Shown: positions 39,382-47,452, counted from the stretch's first letter. The stretch is 64,000 bases of DNA from Curtobacterium sp. MCBA15_012 (GCF_001864935.2 NZ_CP126267.1:1302001-1366000), one strand, 5' to 3'. Translations and numbers: made by a program. The notes: generated by a model not told the origin, from the letters alone.

Positions 39382-40199
39382 CAAACCTCCGTCAAGAGTG
39401 AAAGAAGCTCCTGCTTGCGAGCCCTGCCTACCTCGTAGAAGCAATCTATAAGCTCATCGGAAGTATCATCCGACGCGCCAATATAATTCCAAAACGCTTC
39501 CCCTACGAGGAGATCAACGCCCGAATCGAGGTATATGCGGGTGGTGGGCCAGCCGTACGCGCCCCAACGGCCGTTGGGATTGTAAGGCATTCCGACGATA
39601 CTTCGAACTGGCAGAGGTGAGCGGGCTGCATGGATACGTAGGATCCGTCGTTTTGCCGCTCTCATTTGATCATAGTTTGGCTTTGGCGTTTTGATCTCTA
39701 TGTGGTGCTCGACGCCATGCGAATCTATGTAAAACGCGTCGTCCTTCTCGGATACGGATTCTTGAGCCCCGCCGAGGGATGCTGTCGAGAGGACGGTTGA
39801 CAGTTCGCTGGTTGTGTCGGGAAGCCGGCGCGGCTTGTCTCGGTACGAATTGATGATCGACTCGATGGTAGTGGCGGTTACTGCGGGGATGGAGCAAGTC
39901 ACGTGATGATCATGGATGCCGTTGCCATGCGTCGCCTTCGCAATGTCTGCCACAACCTTATCCCAGCCCCAGCCAAGGGCAGTATTCAGGGCGCGCTCTA
40001 GTGTGGCTGCAACCTTAATCTCGGGGAATACAGTCTTTATAAAAGGAGAGGCTGCACCGGAGTTCCCCGAGGATCGGAAAGGGTCGCTGACCTCAACTGT
40101 GTATAGCTGCGTTCGACGGCCTTGGTAGGTGGAAAGCAGGGTGTCGACGTTAGAATTAAGTCGGGAAAGCAACTTATCGCGCGGAATTGTCACTGTCAT
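39381..40199 (-). CDS. TdeIII-like type II restriction endonuclease
   Basis: The 272-residue protein begins RLNSNVDTLLSTYQGRRTQL and carries a PD-(D/E)XK-type site: Asp159 in AFYIDSHG and E168-I-K170 in HHIEIKTPKPNYDQ. The latter block with MRAAKRR resembles the TdeIII family of type II enzymes, in my recollection. The gene overlaps the end of the methyltransferase gene by 26 bp and is transcribed after it. It would cut unmodified DNA at the sequence protected by that methylase. If the family call is right, a GGNCC-like site is possible but unproven. Confidence 0.75.
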   Translation of the reverse strand: MTVTIPRDKLLSRLNSNVDTLLSTYQGRRTQLYTVEVSDPFRSSGNSGAASPFIKTVFPEIKVAATLERALNTALGWGWDKVVADIAKATHGNGIHDHHVTCSIPAVTATTIESIINSYRDKPRRLPDTTSELSTVLSTASLGGAQESVSEKDDAFYIDSHGVEHHIEIKTPKPNYDQMRAAKRRILRIHAARSPLPVRSIVGMPYNPNGRWGAYGWPTTRIYLDSGVDLLVGEAFWNYIGASDDTSDELIDCFYEVGRARKQELLSLLTEV

Positions 40200-41382
40200 T
40201 AACCTTCGAGATATCGATGATTGCGCGACCGATTGCTTCGGCCATGCTCACGGGGACGGCATTGCCAATCTGGCGGTATCGGCTGCTTTTGCTTCCGACA
40301 AACTCGAAGTCGTCAGGGAAGTCCTGCAACGCGGCGTATTCAGGTATGGACAACGGGCGATCCTCTTCTGGGTGACAGAGGCTACTGGCTAATTGTTGCG
40401 GTTGCGCGGTGAGCGTCGGCGCTGGACGACTCCAGGTTAGGCGCCGGTAGTACCCTTCCTTCCCACCGCCGGATTTGAGTGCCGCAGCGCCCATCCACCG
40501 CTCAAGATAAGATTCACCGAAGTTCGGATCGGCCTTCAAATACTTCCAGTTTTTGCCCGGCGGTACGTTTGCAAAGACGGCAGCTCGTTCGCTGCTGTAA
40601 GTGTAAGCGTCTTGTGCGGAAGGATTCCGGAACGATTGCTGGCCGATAACATCGCCTATTGTGCGCCAGGGCTGTAGTCCGCCATAACGGGCCGTTCGAT
40701 GGTGAGTCGGCGGGATGAGATCAAGGCTCATCATGGCCCTAGACGTTTGCTTCCGGAACACCACGGCGCCGAACTCTTTATCCCTACTGCCGAGCATAAC
40801 TACGCGGTGCCGGATTTGCGCGGCCCCATAATCGGCCGAGTTGAGAATGCCGAACACAACCTCGTAACCCAACTTCTTAAAAGTCGGAAGAATGAGCCGC
40901 TCCATGACGCTTCCGAGCGCCGCATTCGGGTCGGAAGGGATCTCTTTTGGAGATAACCGATCGGCGAGTGGTCGGTGTGCTAGAGCGGCGGAGAGCAAAC
41001 CGCGCACGTTTTCGAAGACGAAGTATCGCGGTCGGAGCTTCTCGACCATGTGGAAGTAGTTATGAACCACCGCTCCGGAACCGTGAATGCCCTGCCGAAG
41101 CCCCGCTGTGCTGAATGCTTGGCAGGGAGGCCCACCCGCGAGCAGGAAAGTCTCCCCTTCCGCGAGTTGCGCTGCTTGCATGAGTGTATCTGCGCTGATA
41201 TCGGTGATATCATTGAAAATCGACTCTGGAGACGCAAGGTTGTTCCGCAAAAGCGTCTTCCGGGCGTCTGGGTCGATCTCGACTGAAGCTCGAATATTCA
41301 CGCGATCCGGATCGGCGCGTTCGAGTCCGAGATCAAGTCCGCCAGCGCCGGAGAACAGCGAGACGACGGGGAATTCAAGCAC
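40174..41382 (-). CDS. DNA (cytosine-5) methyltransferase
   Basis: The 402-residue protein shows all main C5-methylase motifs in order: I SLFSGAGGLDLGL, IV GGPPCQAFS (catalytic Cys87), VI FVFENVRG, VIII AQIRHRVVMLG, and X YRQIGNAVPVSMAEAIG. The target-recognition domain lies between VIII and X. It modifies cytosine in the host so the co-transcribed endonuclease does not cut it. Codon usage and GC are lower than the chromosome average, indicating horizontal acquisition. Confidence 0.95.
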   Translation of the reverse strand: MLEFPVVSLFSGAGGLDLGLERADPDRVNIRASVEIDPDARKTLLRNNLASPESIFNDITDISADTLMQAAQLAEGETFLLAGGPPCQAFSTAGLRQGIHGSGAVVHNYFHMVEKLRPRYFVFENVRGLLSAALAHRPLADRLSPKEIPSDPNAALGSVMERLILPTFKKLGYEVVFGILNSADYGAAQIRHRVVMLGSRDKEFGAVVFRKQTSRAMMSLDLIPPTHHRTARYGGLQPWRTIGDVIGQQSFRNPSAQDAYTYSSERAAVFANVPPGKNWKYLKADPNFGESYLERWMGAAALKSGGGKEGYYRRLTWSRPAPTLTAQPQQLASSLCHPEEDRPLSIPEYAALQDFPDDFEFVGSKSSRYRQIGNAVPVSMAEAIGRAIIDISKVNDSDNSAR

Positions 41383-41401
41383 CTATACCTCTTTAATGAT
41401 T

Positions 41402-41429
41402 CGGGTGGCTAAAATTTAAGTGCCACCCG
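41402..41429. promoter_or_regulatory. palindrome upstream of the R-M operon
   Basis: CGGGTGGC (41402-41409) and GCCACCCG (41422-41429) are perfect 8-bp arms around an AT-rich 12-nt centre (AAAATTTAAG). It lies 20 bp upstream of the methylase start, so it overlaps the promoter region. It may be an operator (for example for methylase autoregulation) or a terminator for the other side. Confidence 0.45.
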
Positions 41430-41609
41430 GTCGTCGATCTGGCGTGGCCGGGTAAGCCGCGAGTAAGTTCATATCACTAGCCGCAGACACGGAGCTCGGG
41501 TGGCTGCAATAGAAGGTTGTGATCGCCGGCATCCCTGGTCGACACTGACCTTAGCGTGTAGTTTGGCTCGCGCGAGCGAGGGCACAGCGTCGTTGGGGCG
41601 TGAGGGACG

Positions 41610-42392
41610 TCAACCGCCTAGGCGGGGCAAGCGCGCGGCATATACCCCTAGCGAGTCAGGTGCAGCGGCGGTGGGCGGCGGCGCCTGCAATTTCTGCTTG
41701 TCGCCGGCGTGGCGTTCCGACATCCCTCGGGCCTGGCTGCGAGGGTGGTTCCGCCACCACGTCCCTGCCGGCTTCCCCGGCCCCTCCGCCCGCTTCCCCT
41801 CCGCAGCCACGAGCATCGGCACCATCGCCCGCCGGAACGAGTCCGGCAACAGCGCCCGCCCGGCCACGGCTTCGTGCACCCGCCGCAATTCCGTCATGGT
41901 GAACGGCTCCGCCACGAGCCCCCACGGGTCGGGAGCCACGTCGTACGCGGCCCGCAACCGATTCACCGCCACGGCAACGATGTTGTCGTGCCCGTGCACC
42001 ATCCCGCGCGCAGCGGTGACCGGCACGAGCCGCACCCTCGACCCGTCCAGACCCGACGACAGCGCCGAGAACGGCACCACGTCGAGGTGCCCGACCGACA
42101 TCACCCACCCCCGACTGTCCCGCGCCGGATCGTCGAACACCTGCAACTGCTGCGGTGCCAACCCCGTCACACCGGCCTTGGTCCGCAGCGACCGCAGCAC
42201 CGCGTCGGCCAACCGCTCGCCCTCGTGCACGAATGTCCCTGGCAGCCGCCAGTCCCCGTCGACCGCGTCCCGCACCTGCAGTACGGACAGTTCTTCCTCC
42301 ACAGTGACGGTCAGCACGGCGGTGTCCACAGCCACCGAGGGTCGCGGGTAGTCGACCAGGCGCTTTCCGGCAGGATCGCGGTACTCACTCAC
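41610..42392 (-). CDS. NrtR-like Nudix transcriptional regulator
   Basis: The N-terminal Nudix fold (VAVDTAVLTVTVEEELSVLQ, WRLPGTFVHEGERLADAVLR) is followed by a winged-helix typical of NrtR (PFTMTELRRVHEAVAGRALL, PDSFRRAMVPMLV). The Nudix box is degenerate: R-S-L-R-T-K replaces the catalytic R-E-x-x-E-E, as in regulators that bind but do not hydrolyse ADP-ribose-type ligands. GTG 42392 (MSEYRDPAGKRLVDYPRP) is preferred over GTG 42410. It is divergent from an ADP-ribosylglycohydrolase, with twin palindromes between. The last ~50 residues (after EGPGKPA) look unrelated and may come from the adjoining island junction. Confidence 0.85.
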   Translation of the reverse strand: MSEYRDPAGKRLVDYPRPSVAVDTAVLTVTVEEELSVLQVRDAVDGDWRLPGTFVHEGERLADAVLRSLRTKAGVTGLAPQQLQVFDDPARDSRGWVMSVGHLDVVPFSALSSGLDGSRVRLVPVTAARGMVHGHDNIVAVAVNRLRAAYDVAPDPWGLVAEPFTMTELRRVHEAVAGRALLPDSFRRAMVPMLVAAEGKRAEGPGKPAGTWWRNHPRSQARGMSERHAGDKQKLQAPPPTAAAPDSLGVYAARLPRLGG

Positions 42393-42400
42393 GACGACGA

Positions 42401-42422
42401 GTTTACGCACACTTGCGCAAAC
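42401..42422. promoter_or_regulatory. palindromic operator 1 of the Nudix regulator/DraG pair
   Basis: GTTTACGCA-CACT-TGCGCAAAC has 9-bp arms with one mismatch. It lies 9 bp upstream of the regulator start. The same 22-bp layout recurs 44 bp to the right. Confidence 0.7.
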
Positions 42423-42444
42423 AGCGGCAGCCTGGCAATGTCGG

Positions 42445-42466
42445 GTTCACGCAGAAACGCGCAAAC
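42445..42466. promoter_or_regulatory. palindromic operator 2 of the Nudix regulator/DraG pair
   Basis: GTTCACGCA-GAAA-CGCGCAAAC matches operator 1 at the outer positions (GTT-ACGCA and GCGCAAAC). It lies just before the ribosome site of the ADP-ribosylglycohydrolase gene. The centre-to-centre distance of 44 bp is close to four helical turns. Confidence 0.65.
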
Positions 42467-42480
42467 AAGGGGAGGCGCTC

Positions 42481-43422
42481 ATGGACACCACCGCACACGA
42501 CCGCGCGATCGGCGCGGTGCTCGGCTCCGCCGCGGGCGATGCCCTCGGCGCCGGGTACGAGTTCAAGCCCGCGGTCCCGGAACCCACGCCGATCCGCATG
42601 ACGGGCGGCGGCTCCTTCGGCTGGGCGCCGGGGGAGTGGACCGACGACACGAGCATGGCCGTCCCGATCCTCCGCACCCTCGCCCGCGGCGGTGACCCCG
42701 CCGGCGAGTCCTCCCTCGACGGCCTCGTCGCCGCCTGGGCGGCATGGGCGCAGACCGCCCCCGACGTCGGCATCCAGACACGCAACGTGCTCAGCGGTCT
42801 GGAGGCGCGCACCGCCGCCCACAGTCGCGCTGCGGCCCGGCAGGAACACGAGTACAAGGGCCAGTCCGCGGGGAACGGCTCGCTCATGCGCGCGGCTCCG
42901 CTGGTGCTCGGTTACCTCCACGACGAAGACGATGAGGAGACGAAGCTCGCCGAGGCAGCGCGTGCGATCAGCGACCTGACCCACTTCGAGGCAGACGCCG
43001 GGGACGGGTGCGTCCTCTGGTGCGTCGCGATCCGGCACGCGGTGCTGACCGGTGAGCTCGATGTCCTCCGTGGGTTGGAACTGCTCGACCTCGACCGCCG
43101 CCAGCTCTGGGCGGAGCGACTCGTCCGCGCCGAGCACGCCGAACCGGTCGACTTCACCGACTCGAACGGCTGGGTGGTTTCCGCGCTCCAGGCCGCCTAC
43201 GCCGCCGTGCGTGGGAGCTCGAGCCTCGAGGACGCCCTCGTCCGCGCGGTCCGCACCGGCAACGACACCGACACGGTCGCCGCGATCGCCGGAGGCCTCG
43301 CTGGGGCGCTGTACGGCGCTTCGGCGCTCCCGGCCGAGTGGCGCGAGCTGCTCCACGGGTGGCCGGCGCTGCGTGCGGACGACCTCGTCAGCCTCAGCGA
43401 CCAGGCCCTCGCCGCACGGTGA
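42481..43422 (+). CDS. ADP-ribosylglycohydrolase (DraG/ARH family)
   Basis: The 313-residue protein has the DraG signatures: GAVLGSAAGDALGAGYEF, metal-binding WTDDTSMA, SAGNGSLMRAAPL, and the C-terminal metal site TGNDTDTVAAIAGGLAGALYG. It removes ADP-ribose from proteins, nucleic acids or small molecules using two metal ions. AGGGGAGG precedes the ATG. It is divergent from the NrtR-like regulator, whose family responds to ADP-ribose, the product of this enzyme. Confidence 0.93.
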   Translation: MDTTAHDRAIGAVLGSAAGDALGAGYEFKPAVPEPTPIRMTGGGSFGWAPGEWTDDTSMAVPILRTLARGGDPAGESSLDGLVAAWAAWAQTAPDVGIQTRNVLSGLEARTAAHSRAAARQEHEYKGQSAGNGSLMRAAPLVLGYLHDEDDEETKLAEAARAISDLTHFEADAGDGCVLWCVAIRHAVLTGELDVLRGLELLDLDRRQLWAERLVRAEHAEPVDFTDSNGWVVSALQAAYAAVRGSSSLEDALVRAVRTGNDTDTVAAIAGGLAGALYGASALPAEWRELLHGWPALRADDLVSLSDQALAAR

Positions 43423-43559
43423 CGGAGGATGGAGCCAGGTCGGAGGATGCCATGGGGGGATCCTCCGGCTCGGCTCCCGGTGCTGCGCTGGAGACGGAGC
43501 GATGCGCCGACGACGGCACGGGGGGGGCAGACAGCCCGCACCCGCCGTCGGAGCGCCCA

Positions 43560-43660
43560 GCGCACGGACGGGGGCACGGATCACCCTGTCAGCGCGACGT
43601 GCGCAGCGCAGGTGGTCCGGGTCTCCCGTCGGACTGCCGGACGTCATCCGGACCGGCGGC
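43560..43660. repeat. degenerate palindrome/intergenic block, duplicated at 45826-45925
   Basis: GCACGGACGGGGGCACGGATCACCCTGTC... is clearly related to GCACGGACGGGAGGCACGGGTCACCCTGCC... at 45830. It continues through GACCGGCGGCCGTCAG in both copies. It is part of the local duplication described for the neighbouring fragments. Confidence 0.6.
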
Positions 43661-43785
43661 CGTCAGACGCCGCTGCTTCGCGGGCAGAACACGCTGGCCC
43701 CGACCAGCCGGACGGAGAGCAGGCAACCGAGGCAGACGTCGAAGACTGCGTTGAGGAGCGCGGCGACCGGCGCGATAGCGGCGCG
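43660..43785 (-). pseudogene. C-terminal fragment of a DUF4395-like gene
   Basis: The minus strand encodes ALLNAVFDVCLGCLLSV and RLVGASVFCPRSSGV, closely matching the end of the intact DUF4395 protein at 45926-46405 (AFLNAVFDVCIGCLLYV, RAGVFRPRRSAA). Only the last ~40 codons remain, with no start. Confidence 0.75.
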
Positions 43786-43807
43786 GACGCGCCGGAGGCC
43801 GTCCAGG

Positions 43808-43926
43808 GATGCTGAACGGCGCGTCGACGCTCCTCGTCGAGTGGCGCGAGCTGCTCCACGGGTTGCCGGCACTGCGGGCAGGCGGCGCGGACTTCTTCAG
43901 CGAGCAGTTCCTCGCCGCGTGCTGGA
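43808..43926 (+). pseudogene. C-terminal fragment of the ADP-ribosylglycohydrolase gene
   Basis: The plus strand encodes LNGASTLLVEWRELLHGLPA, LRAGGADFFSEQFLAA, matching the last ~35 residues of the intact gene just upstream (ALPAEWRELLHGWPALRADD). A 25-bp stretch around GAGTGGCGCGAGCTGCTCCA is identical. It directly adjoins the DUF4395 fragment. Confidence 0.75.
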
Positions 43927-44014
43927 GCCACCGGCTCCGGCGCCGGACACTTCGTTGGGGACGTGTCCGCCGCCGGGGCCGAACCGGCGAGTGCGTTCGC
44001 GGAACGCAGTCGAT

Positions 44015-45148
44015 TCAGCAGGTCGTGCCGGTGTCCTTGAACGTGATCGAGAAGTCACCCGTGGACCCGAGTGACGAGACCGAGTCCAAATAGGGCGTCC
44101 CGCCATTGCACTGGGTCATCACGTCTCTCTGCAACACCGTGTTCTGCGTCGGGCCCGAACCGAGGTTGTAGGTCGTGGAGCTCGTCCCCGGGCCGTTCTC
44201 GAGTGCGAACTGGTTTCCGCTCGTGGGAATGGTACCGAAGGGTTCGAGCATGCTGATTCCGCCGTTGTACCCGTGCCGTTCCAGGATCCATTCGCCCTGT
44301 TGCGCAAGCGTGGAGACGTTGCCGGTCATGTCCTCAACGCCCGAGACGCACTTCTTCTCGGACTGCGAGCAGATTCCCCAGTAGAGCGCGTTCTGCGTCG
44401 CGCTGAAGATGGCGTAACTGGAGACAGCATCCCCACCGGCAACCGTGTAGTTCTTCACGATCTGTTCCTGCTCGTGCGGGTACACCTCGTAGAACCCGTA
44501 TGTACCGCTTGGACCGATGCCGAGCGCGCCCGGGCCGCTGTAGGAGACCGTGCCGGCTTGCAGCAGCGAGTCGGTCGTGTTCGTGACCTTGTGGCCAGAA
44601 CCGATGCCGACCCACTGCGACACACTCAACTGGTTCACCCCGTGGGTCGGAGCCGGCGGAGACGGAACGATCCACCCTCCTGAGACGCTGGAGTAGTACT
44701 TGTGGTCGTAGTCGACGCCAACGCGTTCGTACCCCGACCAGTTGGTGTAGTAGCCGGTTGTGCTTGCTTGCGACAGGGTCTTCGCGCCCGCCGACGGCGA
44801 GGCTGCAGGCGTGACCTGCTGTGGTCTGCTCGCGGGCACCTGAACGCCGCAGTCCATCTTCTGGACCCACGTCGGGTTCTGGGCGAAGATCGCCGTGACG
44901 GAGTGGGGCACCTGCGCCGCGAGCGAGGGGTCTGCAGCGAGATCCGCTGGTCGGAACAGCGCTCGTGCGCCGTGTTCGGCAACTGCCGTCGGGTTGGGCG
45001 CGAGCGTCTGCATGTCCCCTGCGCAGCCACTGGACGCTTGGATGCGCGGCGCTGCAACAGCGGGGTTCGCGGCGTTTGCGGCGCTCACTGGTACGACGAC
45101 GAACGCAATCGTCGTTGCCGCGACCATTGCGGCGATCACTTTCTTCAT
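44015..45148 (-). CDS. secreted G1-family (eqolisin) glutamic endopeptidase
   Basis: The 377-residue protein has a Sec signal peptide (MKKVIAAMVAATTIAFVVVP...AANA), a ~110-residue propeptide-like region and a G1 peptidase domain starting at TGYYTNWSGYERVG. The catalytic Gln is expected in VSQWVGIGSG and the catalytic Glu in QQGEWILERHG. Eqolisins are acid endopeptidases best known from fungi and found sporadically in bacteria. The start with MKKV is chosen for the signal peptide and the GAGGGG site upstream. GC is somewhat below the local average. It is divergent from a small lipoprotein gene. Confidence 0.85.
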   Translation of the reverse strand: MKKVIAAMVAATTIAFVVVPVSAANAANPAVAAPRIQASSGCAGDMQTLAPNPTAVAEHGARALFRPADLAADPSLAAQVPHSVTAIFAQNPTWVQKMDCGVQVPASRPQQVTPAASPSAGAKTLSQASTTGYYTNWSGYERVGVDYDHKYYSSVSGGWIVPSPPAPTHGVNQLSVSQWVGIGSGHKVTNTTDSLLQAGTVSYSGPGALGIGPSGTYGFYEVYPHEQEQIVKNYTVAGGDAVSSYAIFSATQNALYWGICSQSEKKCVSGVEDMTGNVSTLAQQGEWILERHGYNGGISMLEPFGTIPTSGNQFALENGPGTSSTTYNLGSGPTQNTVLQRDVMTQCNGGTPYLDSVSSLGSTGDFSITFKDTGTTC

Positions 45149-45290
45149 GTGCTTTTCCCCTCGCGAAGGCACCCTGCCCCCCTGGCAGTCAGTGTTATCG
45201 CCACGGTACGGAACGAGACAAGAGATCCGAGATGAGAACCGTTACAGAATGGTTCACGCAGCGCAGCTTGCTTGCCGTAGCGTTCTCGAC

Positions 45291-45695
45291 ATGCGTTCGG
45301 CACGGGGAGTCGCAGCCGCGATGGCAATCAGCGTTGTTCTGATCGGGAGCATTTCTGGGTGCAGCGTTTCGGGCTGCAGCGGAGCGCGGCAATCGACAGC
45401 GAGCGTTTCGGTCGACGTGACTGCCTGGTCGTCGGCCCACCCGGGGCACACCCTGTCCGTCTGTCTCGACACCATCTGCAAGGACGTCACCACGATGGAC
45501 TCGATCACGGCTTCGTCGTCCGAACCATCTGGCCATGCCTTCGCGATCAGGGTGACCGACACCACCAGCAAGCAGGTGGTCGGCCAGGCGACGTCGCGTC
45601 TGTCCGAGGGGCGGGAGGAGACAGCATGCGGGGACGTGTCGTACCCGACGGGCACGGTCACCGTCGAGGGTGATGGACGCCTGAGCATCACGTGA
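45291..45695 (+). CDS. small putative lipoprotein divergent from the G1 peptidase
   Basis: The 134-residue product has a signal peptide with lipobox ISGC (Cys24) and a short Cys-containing start of the mature chain (SVSGCSGARQ). The rest is probably a beta-rich domain (VSVDVTAWSSAHPG, VCLDTICKDVTTMD, TGTVTVEGDGRLSIT). Position opposite a secreted peptidase invites the idea of an inhibitor or partner, but nothing in the sequence proves it. Confidence 0.65.
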   Translation: MRSARGVAAAMAISVVLIGSISGCSVSGCSGARQSTASVSVDVTAWSSAHPGHTLSVCLDTICKDVTTMDSITASSSEPSGHAFAIRVTDTTSKQVVGQATSRLSEGREETACGDVSYPTGTVTVEGDGRLSIT

Positions 45696-45831
45696 CGCTC
45701 ATGCGTCGACGCGGGCTGAGATGACGCGGACAGAGGCGAGCTGCTCACGGCAGGCGCGATGGCGTCCCGCCTGCTGAGCGCGATGAACCGCTGCGGCCAG
45801 CTGGGCCCGTCACTGCTCCAGGTGCACGGAC

Positions 45832-45896
45832 GGGAGGCACGGGTCACCCTGCCAGCGCGGCGTGCGTCGCGAAGGCGATCCGCGCCTCCAGTCCGA
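45832..45896. repeat. degenerate GGAGGCGCG-family palindrome
   Basis: GGACGGGAGGCACGGG and GCGCCTCCAGTCCG frame a ~37-nt middle; related debris lies at 43566. It lies downstream of the lipoprotein and of the convergent DUF4395 gene. Confidence 0.55.
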
Positions 45897-45925
45897 CTGC
45901 CGACCGCCCTGCGGACCGGCGGCCG

Positions 45926-46405
45926 TCAGGCGGCGCTGCGCCGCGGACGGAACACGCCCGCACGGACCAGCCACACGTAGAGCAGGCAGCCGATGCAGAC
46001 GTCGAAGACGGCGTTGAGGAACGCGGCGACCAGGGCGATCGCGGCGCCGACCGGTGCAGCGTAGGGGACGCCGACCAGGGCGAGCACGAGGGCGAGCGCC
46101 GTGATGACGAGGCCGACCTGCTGCGCGAAGGTCGGGGGCTCGGGAGCCTCGAGTTCGGTGGGCGGTGCGAGCCTCGGGCGGACGAACCGGCGGAACAGCG
46201 CGCCGTAGGGGTGACGACGGATGCCCGCGATGCCGCCGATCGCGAAGAACACGACGATGACGGCCAGGAGCACGATGCCCACGACCCACGTGGCGGGCAC
46301 GAGGGTCAGGATGATCGTCGCGGCGAGGAGCACGGTGGTGATCGCGGCGCCGAAGCGAGGCGAGCGCGGGTCGATCCCGCGGGCGGTGTCGTTCGTGGTG
46401 GTCAT
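45926..46405 (-). CDS. DUF4395 integral membrane protein
   Basis: The 159-residue protein has four hydrophobic helices and the DUF4395 ending AFLNAVFDVCIGCLLYVWLV with the CxxC-like pair in FDVCIGC. It starts at MTTTNDTARGIDPRSPRF and overlaps the thioredoxin-like gene by 4 bp. DUF4395 proteins typically accompany thioredoxins and may pass reducing equivalents across the membrane. Confidence 0.88.
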   Translation of the reverse strand: MTTTNDTARGIDPRSPRFGAAITTVLLAATIILTLVPATWVVGIVLLAVIVVFFAIGGIAGIRRHPYGALFRRFVRPRLAPPTELEAPEPPTFAQQVGLVITALALVLALVGVPYAAPVGAAIALVAAFLNAVFDVCIGCLLYVWLVRAGVFRPRRSAA

Positions 46406-46863
46406 CGGGACTCCCGGGTTCCGGCGGTCAGGACGGTGTCGAGTGCGGCGGCGAGCTCCGCGGGTCTGGGCGGTCCGCCGAAGCTGGTGCGGACGCGGCG
46501 GTCGGCATCGAGGAGCAGGACGGTCGGGGTCTGCATGACGTCGAAGCGGCGGGCGAGCTCGGGGCGTTCGGCGAGGTCGACCTCGATGCGGCGGACGTCC
46601 TCGTGGCGGTCGGCGACGGCGTCGAGCTGGCGGCGGGTGGCAGGGCAACGGGCGCAGGTCGGCGTGGAGAACTGGACGAGGGTCGCGGCGGAGCCGTACG
46701 CGGCGGCCGGAGCGAGGTCGTCGGTGCGGGGTCCGCCCGCGACGGCTCCTGTGCTGGACGGCGACGTGCGTGCGCGGCCCGTGCGGTGCCGGAGGACGAG
46801 GCCGAGCACGGTCGCGAGGGCGAGCACCCCCACGAGCACGGCGACGGCGGTTCCGACGGTCAT
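46402..46863 (-). CDS. membrane-anchored thioredoxin-like protein
   Basis: The 153-residue protein has an N-terminal membrane helix (~4-24) and a thioredoxin fold with active site C70-A-R-C73 (STPTCARCPATRR) and cis-Pro in VMQTPTVLLLD. It probably works outside the membrane in disulfide exchange with the DUF4395 partner encoded by the next, overlapping gene. Confidence 0.88.
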   Translation of the reverse strand: MTVGTAVAVLVGVLALATVLGLVLRHRTGRARTSPSSTGAVAGGPRTDDLAPAAAYGSAATLVQFSTPTCARCPATRRQLDAVADRHEDVRRIEVDLAERPELARRFDVMQTPTVLLLDADRRVRTSFGGPPRPAELAAALDTVLTAGTRESR

Positions 46864-46933
46864 GCCGGCACGGTACGCCGAGCGGGTGACGGTCCGGGGA
46901 ACGTGTCGCCCCGTGACGCGGGCCGGGTCGGGA

Positions 46934-47452
46934 TCAGTCCGGGACGCCGGCGGCTTCGCACTTCGCCCACTGCTCGGGGCGGTGCTGCGCGAGCCAGGCG
47001 GTGAACTCGGGGAAGCCGCGGTTCGTCGTGTAGACGCGGAACTGCTGCTTCCGGTTCTCGTCCCAGCCGACGACGCTGATGAACGTCATGCCGTTGCCGC
47101 TGCGCTGCTTGTCGAAGCGGAGGGTCTCCACGGCGGTGACGTCTCGCCGACGCTTCCGACCCCAGCCGCGGCGGACGTCGTACCGCTCGTCGTACACGGT
47201 GATCCGGCTGCCACAGAGGATCGCCCCGATGGGCAGCGCCACGATGCCGGCGCCGAGGAGCATCGCCGGGATCGGGCCGCCGAGGTCCGGCGCGACGCTC
47301 GACTGCACGATGGCGCCGAGGAACCCGAGCACGAACGCGCCGAGGCCGAGCCACAGGATCAGCGTCGAACCGGCCCACGACCGTCGAACGATGAACTGCG
47401 GCTTCGCAGCGCCCTTCGTGACGGTCCCACCCCAGGTGTTGATGTCGCTCAT
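46934..47452 (-). CDS. membrane protein with PH-like cytoplasmic domain
   Basis: The 172-residue protein has two hydrophobic helices (~30-52 and 62-82), followed by a soluble domain (RITVYDERYDVRRGWGRKRR, VETLRFDKQRSGNGM). It overlaps the stop of the upstream vsr gene by 4 bp. No precise family. Confidence 0.65.
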   Translation of the reverse strand: MSDINTWGGTVTKGAAKPQFIVRRSWAGSTLILWLGLGAFVLGFLGAIVQSSVAPDLGGPIPAMLLGAGIVALPIGAILCGSRITVYDERYDVRRGWGRKRRRDVTAVETLRFDKQRSGNGMTFISVVGWDENRKQQFRVYTTNRGFPEFTAWLAQHRPEQWAKCEAAGVPD

